From CAYXVJ01 sp964558445 (GTDB lineage: Bacteria > Bacillota > Clostridia > Saccharofermentanales > Fastidiosipilaceae): 6,106 nt of DNA. Both the position numbers and the translations under genes were made by a program. Below are positions 1 through 4,056 of this stretch, piece by piece. The notes below the pieces were generated by a model. The model saw only the letters and a program-made list of their open reading frames with translations. It was not told the origin of the DNA and made no database searches. The stretch spans positions 1-6,106 of the forward strand of contig CAZLEA010000072.1 of the NCBI GenBank assembly GCA_964558445.1, read 5' to 3'. Position 1 is the stretch's first letter. Each line of letters starts with the position of its first letter.

Positions 1-25
1 AGCGAGTATCGGCAGCTACATCTGC
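1..25. other. Short 3' flank of the transporter operon
   Basis: These bases follow the stop codon of the last minus-strand gene. Only a five-base inverted repeat (GGCAG at 11-15, CTGCC at 22-26, the last base being in the stop codon) is visible. It is too short to call a terminator and no T-run can be seen before the window ends, so whether the operon continues to the left is unknown. Confidence 0.4.
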
Positions 26-913
26 CTACTCCTTGATACCGCCGATCATGACGCCCTTCTGGAAGTATTTCTGGATGAAGGGATAGATGCAGAGCACCGG
101 TATCGTTGCGACCATGATTGTCGCATACTTGATCGATTCCGCAATCGCCTCGGTGTCACCCGTGCCACTGCCGACCGTCATGTCCTGAGTCAGGTTCTGC
201 AAGAGGATCTCGCGCAGAATCACCTGGAGCGGGAACATGCTGCGATCACGCAAGATGACGGACGCCCAGAACCAACCGTTCCACACCGCCACACCATAGT
301 AGAGGAGCATGACGGAGATGACCGCCTTCGACAGCGGCATCACGATCTGGAACATCGTTCGCATATGACCCGCACCGTCGATCCAAGCAGCTTCGAGCAA
401 GCTCTCGGGTATGCTGGCAAACGATGTACGCATGATAATCAAGTTATACGTACTGACCATAAACGGGATGATCAAGCCCCAGTGCGTGCCGACCAGACCC
501 AATTGCTGCATGTTGAGGAAGAACGGAATCATACCACCGCTGAAGAACATGGTGAACGCAATCAAGAGGTTGAAGAGCGGGTTTAGCATGACGTTCTTGC
601 GCGAGAGCGCATAGGCACCGATCGAGGTCATGATGATGCTGAGGACGAGGTGGATGATCAGGATCTTCATCGTATTCATATAGCCGCCCAGAATCATCGG
701 ATTCTTGAAGACGCGTTGGTACGCGTTGAGATTGAAGCCAAGCGGTTTATAGAGCAGACCGCTATGCTGCATGAGCAGATTACTGTTACTGACGGACGCG
801 AAGGCCACGTGGACGATCGGGTAGAAACAGATAATCGCGAGGAAGGTCAAGAAGGCATAATTCAAGAACGTGAAGATCTTGTCACCCATGGATGTCTTAA
901 TCGTATTTGTCAT
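26..913 (-). CDS. Carbohydrate ABC transporter permease, LplC/YtcP type (MalG-like)
   Basis: This 295-residue integral membrane protein is one of the two channel-forming subunits of a binding-protein-dependent sugar importer (CUT1 family). Hydrophobic segments lie near residues 14-36, 80-103, 113-135, 143-161, 197-217 and 263-282, giving the usual six helices. The EAA loop that docks the ATPase is at about 174-193, with the conserved core EAAWIDGAG and a closing proline (IVMP). The C-terminus KYFQKGVMIGGIKE is typical of LplC-type permeases, and the length is normal, so the protein looks complete. The ATG is supported by an AAGGGGG Shine-Dalgarno eight bases upstream, which overlaps the stop codon of the LplB-type permease gene, suggesting translational coupling. 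It is the last visible gene of the operon. The substrate cannot be inferred from the sequence; oligosaccharides are common for the family. Confidence 0.93.
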   Translation of the reverse strand: MTNTIKTSMGDKIFTFLNYAFLTFLAIICFYPIVHVAFASVSNSNLLMQHSGLLYKPLGFNLNAYQRVFKNPMILGGYMNTMKILIIHLVLSIIMTSIGAYALSRKNVMLNPLFNLLIAFTMFFSGGMIPFFLNMQQLGLVGTHWGLIIPFMVSTYNLIIMRTSFASIPESLLEAAWIDGAGHMRTMFQIVMPLSKAVISVMLLYYGVAVWNGWFWASVILRDRSMFPLQVILREILLQNLTQDMTVGSGTGDTEAIAESIKYATIMVATIPVLCIYPFIQKYFQKGVMIGGIKE

Positions 914-921
914 CTTCTATT

Positions 922-929
922 CCCCCTTA
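922..929 (-). promoter_or_regulatory. Shine-Dalgarno overlapping upstream stop codon
   Basis: On the minus strand the stop codon TAA (929-927) runs directly into AAGGGGG (928-922), eight bases ahead of the ATG of the LplC-type permease. Ribosomes ending on the LplB-type gene would therefore sit on the start signal of the next one. This fits equal production of two subunits that form one channel. Confidence 0.75.
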
Positions 930-1868
930 CCACAGACTTGTTTCGCTGACTTTGCGACTAATCGTATTGGCAAAGATCACGAGTACAAAGTTAATCGCCG
1001 AGTTAAACAAGCCGACCGCCGTCGAGAAGCTCCAGCTGGCCTCCAGGATACCGACACGATAAACGTAAGACGAGATGACATCTGCCGTACTGAGGATCGC
1101 ATCGTTATACATCAGAATCGTCTTCTCATAGCCGACCGACATCAGAGAACCGATACGCAGGATCAACATGATAATGATGGTCGGTGTGATCCCGGGAATC
1201 GTGATGTGCTTCATCAGCCTCCAGCGACCGGCACCGTCGATTCTCGCACTCTCGTAGAGCTGCGGATCGACACCGGACAAGGCCGCCAGATAGATAATCG
1301 AGTTCCAGCCTATACTCTGCCAGATACCCGAGCCGACATAGAGCGGCCGATAATTCCCCGGATTCATGAGCAGCGGTGCACGATCTCCGCCGAAGAAAAC
1401 AATGAGGTCATTGAACAGACCGTTCGTCGCGGAGAACTGCTTCACCATGCCGACAATTACGATCAAGGAGATGAAATGCGGCAGGTAAGTGATCGTCTGC
1501 ACGGTCCGCTTGAACGGCTGATTGCGCACTTCGTTTAGCAGCAGGGCCAACAGGATCGGTGCGGGGAAGCCGAAGATCAGGTCATACAGACTGATCAAGA
1601 AGGTGTTGCGAATCAAACGCATGGCGTAGGGCCCTGCGAAGAAACGTCGGAAGTGCTTCAGGCCCACCCACTGACTGCCGGCGATACCATCAGCCGGTCT
1701 GTAATCTTGGAAGGCGATGAGTGCACCGTACATCGGTTTGTAATGAAACAAGAAATAGAAGGCAAGTACGAACGACAAGAGGATATAGAGAGAGTAGTTT
1801 CGTCTCATATCCCGCTTGAAGCGCAGAGAGAACGGCTGTTTCAACACCGCTGTCTTATTCTTCGCCAT
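927..1868 (-). CDS. Carbohydrate ABC transporter permease, LplB type (MalF-like)
   Basis: This 313-residue membrane protein should pair with the LplC-type permease to form the translocation channel of the importer. A basic N-terminal tail (residues 1-24) precedes the first helix at about 27-46, followed by the family-typical HYKPMYGALIAFQDY. Further hydrophobic segments lie near 85-110, 123-145, 178-198, 227-247 and 287-305. The signature YLPHFIS is at 129-135, and the EAA-loop equivalent is at about 206-226 (ESARIDGAGRWRLMKHITIP), where the usual EAA reads ESA, as is common in LplB proteins. Length is normal and no frame break is seen. The ATG has GGGAGGG seven bases upstream. The gene lies 131 bases after the binding-protein gene and 13 bases before the LplC-type gene. 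No ATPase gene is adjacent, so a shared MsmX-type ATPase elsewhere is likely (inference from related systems). Confidence 0.93.
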   Translation of the reverse strand: MAKNKTAVLKQPFSLRFKRDMRRNYSLYILLSFVLAFYFLFHYKPMYGALIAFQDYRPADGIAGSQWVGLKHFRRFFAGPYAMRLIRNTFLISLYDLIFGFPAPILLALLLNEVRNQPFKRTVQTITYLPHFISLIVIVGMVKQFSATNGLFNDLIVFFGGDRAPLLMNPGNYRPLYVGSGIWQSIGWNSIIYLAALSGVDPQLYESARIDGAGRWRLMKHITIPGITPTIIIMLILRIGSLMSVGYEKTILMYNDAILSTADVISSYVYRVGILEASWSFSTAVGLFNSAINFVLVIFANTISRKVSETSLW

Positions 1869-1910
1869 GTAGAGTCCCTCCCACTGGTAGTAAGGCGATA
1901 CGAAACAGAT

Positions 1911-1946
1911 AGACAGAAGCCGCCGTTGTTAGCGACGGCTCTGTCT
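1911..1946 (-). terminator. Intercistronic stem-loop, possible leaky terminator or mRNA stabiliser
   Basis: AGACAG (1911-1916) pairs with CTGTCT (1941-1946). After a one-base bulge, AGCCG (1918-1922) pairs with CGGCT (1936-1940), with further CG pairing towards the loop. On the minus strand the hairpin is followed only by TCTGTTTCG-like sequence, not by a run of T, so full termination is unlikely. In sugar-uptake operons, hairpins between the binding-protein and permease genes commonly keep the binding-protein message more abundant than the permease message. That role fits the position but is inferred. Confidence 0.55.
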
Positions 1947-1955
1947 TCTCCTACC

Positions 1956-1970
1956 CGCCTACGGGAGGCG
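1956..1970 (-). repeat. Short GC-rich inverted repeat after the binding-protein gene
   Basis: CGCCT (1956-1960) and AGGCG (1966-1970) form a five-base-pair stem with a five-base loop, and lie between the binding-protein stop and the larger hairpin at 1911-1946. It may add to the structured 3' end of the binding-protein message. An alternative pairing of CCCG (1954-1957) with CGGG (1962-1965) competes with it, so the fold is uncertain. Confidence 0.35.
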
Positions 1971-1999
1971 CCGGTCGGAGGTTTCGTTATAAACGGTTC

Positions 2000-3694
2000 T
2001 TATCTGTTCTGGAAGCGCTCGATCGCGGCTTCTTGGATCTCGATGGCGCGGGCAATATCGTATTGTTCGATCTGCTTCACGAAGGCATCGAAGTTGTCCA
2101 GCGGCTCGTTACCCAAGATGAACGATAAGGTCATCTCGTCGCGGTAGGTCTGGATGTCGTTCATGATGGTGGCAAGCTCGGAGCTCTCTTCGGAGGTCGG
2201 CGTGACGTTTGGCAATCTGCGATCGGCCATACCGTGACCGGACCAGAGTGCCGGTGCGTTCTTCTGAGGCTCGGTTGCGAAGTACTGATCCTGATACTGC
2301 AGCGACTGGATGAACTGACCGCTATAAGCAGCACGCAGGTGGGCGCCCATCGCCTGACCGATCGGCCAGCCGTCCGGGTTGTTCAAGATGATGTCGGTGT
2401 AGACGTACTTATCGCCTTCTTTGTTATACGAAACACCTTCGATACCGAAGTTGTTCAGTGCATAACCTGCCTCGGTGTAACCGAAGTTCAGATACTTGGC
2501 TGCGAGTTCAACATCGGAAGCCGAGGTCGTGATGGCCGCAGAGCCGCCACCGCCGTAGCGATGCTCGAGATAACCGAATTCGCTCTTGGAGCCGTCAACG
2601 GTGACGTAGCCGATCGGGACGAGTTCGAAGGTCTCGTCTGTTGCCTGTCCGGCCAGGTTCCAAGCACCCATACCGCTGCCGTTCCAGCCGTTTGTCATAC
2701 CGGTGAGACCGGTTGTGATCTTGGAGTCGAGCTGTGCACGGTCGATTGTCGCGAAGTCTTGGTCCAGAAGACCCTTCTTATACCAATCATGCATGGTCTC
2801 AAGATAGAGCTTATAAGCGTCGGTCATCGGGCCGTACTCGACGTTCCCTGCCTTGTCTAGTTGGAAGCCGGCTGTCGTGCCGCTCGAGTACAAAATAACG
2901 TTGTTGGTATTGAACTCCATGCTATAAGGCGAGGTTGCGCCCTTCTCTTCCTTGAAGGCAACGAGCATCGCTTCTAGCTCGTCGAAGGTCTTGGGAATCT
3001 CGATACCAAGTTCTTCCATCCAATCGCCGCGGGCCATCGGGCCGAAGCTTGCGGCCATCGCGTCGTCTTCACGTATGAAGGGGAAGGCATAGTAATTACC
3101 CTCGTCCGTACGGATCTGCTTGTCATCTTCCGGATTGGCCTTCAGATAAGCCATGAGGTCCGGCGCATAATCTTCGAAGATATCGTTTAGCTTGAGGACG
3201 ACACCGTCATCGATCGCCTTCTGCGGGCCGCCGGGATAGGTGGCAAGCCAGTTATACTCCATGATATCCGGGAAGTCTTGTGTCAGGGTCATCGCGGTCA
3301 GTTGATCTTGTGCCTGACCTGCCAGCGGATGTTCGAACTTGACAGTAACGCCTGTCAAGCGCATCAGCTCTTCTGCATAGGGCGTCTCGCCCAAATCGAC
3401 GTAGTTGGCCGATACGTTCGAGTTCAAGTCGAGCCAGTGAGTCAGCGTGCCGCCGCCTTCTAGTGGATAACTGAGCTCACCGTCGGGACTCTCTTCTCCG
3501 CCCGGATCCTTGGACTCATCAGGATCTGTCGCCTCGTCCGTGTCCTTCGCCCCCTCGGTCGTCTTCGTCGTATCCTTGCTACCTTCGGTCAGTGTGTCAC
3601 CGCCGCCTCCGCACGCTGCCAGCGCACCGCCGAGCAGTAGCGTGGCGAGGCCAAGAGAGATCGTCCTTGCAAGCTTGTGCTTACGAATTGCCAT
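2000..3694 (-). CDS. Extracellular solute-binding lipoprotein of ABC importer (LipO/YtcQ type)
   Basis: This 564-residue protein is the ligand-capturing part of the importer, anchored outside the membrane. The N-terminus has a basic start (MAIRKHKLAR), a hydrophobic core and the lipobox LAAC with Cys28 as the lipidation site. Residues 29-75 form a flexible linker rich in Gly, Thr, Asp, Glu and Lys, containing the repeated heptad TEGSKDT/TEGAKDT. The binding domain follows, with family-typical stretches: DEGNYYAFPFI (197-207), RGDWMEELGIEIPKTFDEL (222-240), FGIEGVSY (416-423), and the C-terminal FILGNEPLDNFDAFVKQIE with IQEAAIERFQNR. These match full-length LipO/YtcQ-like proteins, and the length is in the usual range. 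An AGGAGG Shine-Dalgarno lies eight bases ahead of the ATG. It is the first gene of the minus-strand operon and faces the regulator gene. The ligand is probably an oligosaccharide but cannot be read from the sequence. Confidence 0.93.
   Translation of the reverse strand: MAIRKHKLARTISLGLATLLLGGALAACGGGGDTLTEGSKDTTKTTEGAKDTDEATDPDESKDPGGEESPDGELSYPLEGGGTLTHWLDLNSNVSANYVDLGETPYAEELMRLTGVTVKFEHPLAGQAQDQLTAMTLTQDFPDIMEYNWLATYPGGPQKAIDDGVVLKLNDIFEDYAPDLMAYLKANPEDDKQIRTDEGNYYAFPFIREDDAMAASFGPMARGDWMEELGIEIPKTFDELEAMLVAFKEEKGATSPYSMEFNTNNVILYSSGTTAGFQLDKAGNVEYGPMTDAYKLYLETMHDWYKKGLLDQDFATIDRAQLDSKITTGLTGMTNGWNGSGMGAWNLAGQATDETFELVPIGYVTVDGSKSEFGYLEHRYGGGGSAAITTSASDVELAAKYLNFGYTEAGYALNNFGIEGVSYNKEGDKYVYTDIILNNPDGWPIGQAMGAHLRAAYSGQFIQSLQYQDQYFATEPQKNAPALWSGHGMADRRLPNVTPTSEESSELATIMNDIQTYRDEMTLSFILGNEPLDNFDAFVKQIEQYDIARAIEIQEAAIERFQNR
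3539..3589 (-). repeat. Repeated heptad in the lipoprotein linker
   Basis: Residues 36-42 (TEGSKDT) and 46-52 (TEGAKDT) of the binding protein repeat with a ten-residue period inside a charged, low-complexity linker. The segment continues with DPDESKDP and GEESPDGE. Such tethers hold a lipoprotein away from the membrane and often vary in length between strains. Confidence 0.7.
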
Positions 3695-3719
3695 TGTTGT
3701 TTCCTCCTATATTCCCTTT

Positions 3720-3774
3720 TTGGTACGACTTGCACAGTGGTTCTGTGCGAGTCCTGCTGTTTCCAGTGTACCAA
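3720..3774 (-). promoter_or_regulatory. Bulged leader stem-loop before the binding-protein gene
   Basis: TTGGTAC (3720-3726) pairs perfectly with GTACCAA (3768-3774). Directly inside it, an 11-base arm (3727-3737) pairs with 3743-3753 at ten of eleven positions around a five-base loop (3738-3742). The only asymmetry is a 14-base bulge (3754-3767). If transcribed from an upstream minus-strand start, this would be a long hairpin ending 11 bases before the AGGAGG. No T-run follows, so it is not an intrinsic terminator. It could be an mRNA-stabilising 5' structure, or at DNA level a pair of protein sites. It matches no riboswitch class that I recognise. Confidence 0.55.
3727..3753. promoter_or_regulatory. 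Near-perfect 27-base inverted repeat (operator candidate)
   Basis: The arms GACTTGCACAG and CTGTGCGAGTC flank TGGTT and differ from perfect symmetry at one base pair. The TGCACA core is shared with the palindrome at 3785-3800. As DNA this has the form of a dimer-binding operator, lying between the candidate proximal start site and the Shine-Dalgarno of the binding-protein gene. Confidence 0.45.
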
Positions 3775-3792
3775 GCATCTGCGGTTGTGCAA
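3765..3792 (-). promoter_or_regulatory. Candidate proximal promoter for the transporter operon
   Basis: On the minus strand, TTGCAC (3792-3787) is followed after 16 bases by TACACT (3770-3765), which is preceded by TGG, an extended -10 form. Transcription would start near 3758, about 63 bases before the ATG. The -35 is weak (three of six) and lies inside the palindrome at 3785-3800, a layout expected where an activator assists the polymerase. It is one of three alternatives on this strand. Confidence 0.35.
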
Positions 3793-3800
3793 CTGCACAA
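3785..3800. promoter_or_regulatory. Perfect 16-base palindrome (operator candidate)
   Basis: TTGTGCA and TGCACAA are perfect inverse complements separated by AC. The site shares its TGCACA half with the inverted repeat at 3727-3753. It overlaps the -35 of the proximal transporter promoter candidate. The binding protein is unknown; the AraC-type regulator encoded next door is a possible partner, although that family more often uses direct repeats. Confidence 0.45.
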
Positions 3801-3841
3801 TGGTTGAATTGAGCATACAGAGTAGGCAATATTTCGATTCG

Positions 3842-3870
3842 GCTATGCAATTCGATGAGCAATTTGTCAA
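3842..3870 (-). promoter_or_regulatory. Candidate middle promoter for the transporter operon
   Basis: A perfect TTGACA (3870-3865, minus strand) is followed after 17 bases by CATAGC (3847-3842), which matches only three of six -10 positions. A perfect -35 with a poor -10 can be activator-dependent or simply chance. The -35 overlaps, back to back, the plus-strand -35 at 3864-3869. Confidence 0.3.
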
Positions 3871-3880
3871 ATCGATGGGC
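3848..3880. promoter_or_regulatory. 13-base direct repeat at 20-base spacing (regulator site candidate)
   Basis: CAATTCGATGAGC (3848-3860) and CAAATCGATGGGC (3868-3880) match at 11 of 13 positions, with starts 20 bases apart. AraC-family proteins often bind directly repeated half-sites about two helical turns apart. The second copy falls inside the spacer of the strong plus-strand promoter, so occupancy could repress the regulator gene while acting on the divergent operon. Confidence 0.45.
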
Positions 3881-3892
3881 ATATTCTATAAT
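3864..3892 (+). promoter_or_regulatory. Strong sigma-A-like promoter for the AraC regulator
   Basis: TTGTCA (3864-3869, five of six) and TATAAT (3887-3892, six of six) are separated by exactly 17 bases, the best promoter match in the window. Transcription would start near 3899 and run rightwards into the gap and the regulator gene. Its -10 overlaps the -10 of a minus-strand candidate, and its spacer contains one copy of the 13-base direct repeat. Confidence 0.65.
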
Positions 3893-3912
3893 CAGACGTG
3901 CCAAACCATCAA
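3883..3912 (-). promoter_or_regulatory. Candidate distal promoter for the transporter operon
   Basis: TTGATG (3912-3907, minus strand, four of six) and TAGAAT (3888-3883, five of six) are 18 bases apart. A start near 3876 would give a leader of about 180 bases that includes the full stem-loop at 3720-3774. The -10 overlaps that of the plus-strand promoter, so the two would compete for polymerase. Confidence 0.35.
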
Positions 3913-3940
3913 TTTGTTACGACTTCGGCCGCCCGCAAGT

Positions 3941-3946
3941 TATAAT
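3941..3946 (+). promoter_or_regulatory. Second plus-strand TATAAT box next to the gap
   Basis: A perfect TATAAT lies ten bases before the N-run. The best -35 at a usable distance is TTACGA (3917-3922, spacing 18), matching only three of six positions. It may be a secondary promoter for the regulator or chance in an AT-rich stretch. A start from it would fall near 3953, on top of the ATG at 3952, which argues against that ATG as the gene start for this transcript. Confidence 0.3.
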
Positions 3947-3956
3947 AGAACATGAT

Positions 3957-4056
3957 NNNNNNNNNNNNNNNNNNNNNNNNNNNNNNNNNNNNNNNNNNNN
4001 NNNNNNNNNNNNNNNNNNNNNNNNNNNNNNNNNNNNNNNNNNNNNNNNNNNNNNNN
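3957..4056. other. Assembly gap of 100 N
   Basis: Exactly 100 undetermined bases separate the control region from the regulator reading frame. A round 100 is a usual placeholder for a scaffold gap of unknown size. The missing part must contain the regulator start, its ribosome site and its first membrane segment. Confidence 0.97.

Larger units (their letters stand above)
1869..1999 (-). other. Intercistronic region between binding protein and permeases
   Basis: The 131 bases between the binding-protein stop and the LplB-type start hold no gene. They contain two stem-loops and the Shine-Dalgarno GGGAGGG (1876-1882) for the permease. I see no convincing separate promoter, so the permeases are probably transcribed by read-through from the binding-protein gene. 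Confidence 0.6.
3695..3956. other. Divergent control region between transporter operon and regulator
   Basis: These 262 bases separate the binding-protein start from the assembly gap and contain no credible gene. They are richer in A and T than the flanking genes and hold overlapping promoter-like boxes for both strands, two inverted repeats, two families of direct repeats, and the binding-protein Shine-Dalgarno AGGAGG (3703-3708, minus strand). The short reading frames crossing it lack ribosome sites and family resemblance. Confidence 0.8.

Noticed and set aside
870..1538. Plus-strand 222-residue open frame opposite the LplB-type permease
   Set aside because: It is antisense to a well-supported membrane protein gene, is rich in Arg, Asp and His with no recognisable domain, and has no upstream ribosome site. 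The sense frame explains the sequence fully.
2234..2860. Plus-strand 208-residue open frame opposite the binding-protein gene
   Set aside because: It is a shadow frame inside a gene with lipobox and family motifs; the product resembles no family and lacks a ribosome site.
3720..3774. Intrinsic terminator reading of the leader hairpin
   Set aside because: On the minus strand the stem is followed by A-rich sequence and AGGAGG, and on the plus strand by mixed sequence. Neither side has a T-run.
3589..3882. Minus-strand 97-residue frame across the control region into the binding-protein gene
   Set aside because: It overlaps the binding-protein start in another frame, has no ribosome site and covers promoter and repeat elements; it looks like chance.
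3952..3954. ATG just before the N-run, in frame with the regulator if the gap were exactly 100
   Set aside because: No Shine-Dalgarno precedes it, it lies where the nearby TATAAT would start transcription, and the frame agreement depends on a placeholder gap length. A start inside the gap is more likely.
3695..3956. Possible catabolite-response (cre) site in the control region
   Set aside because: I looked for the TGWAANCGNTNWCA pattern on both strands and found no acceptable match.
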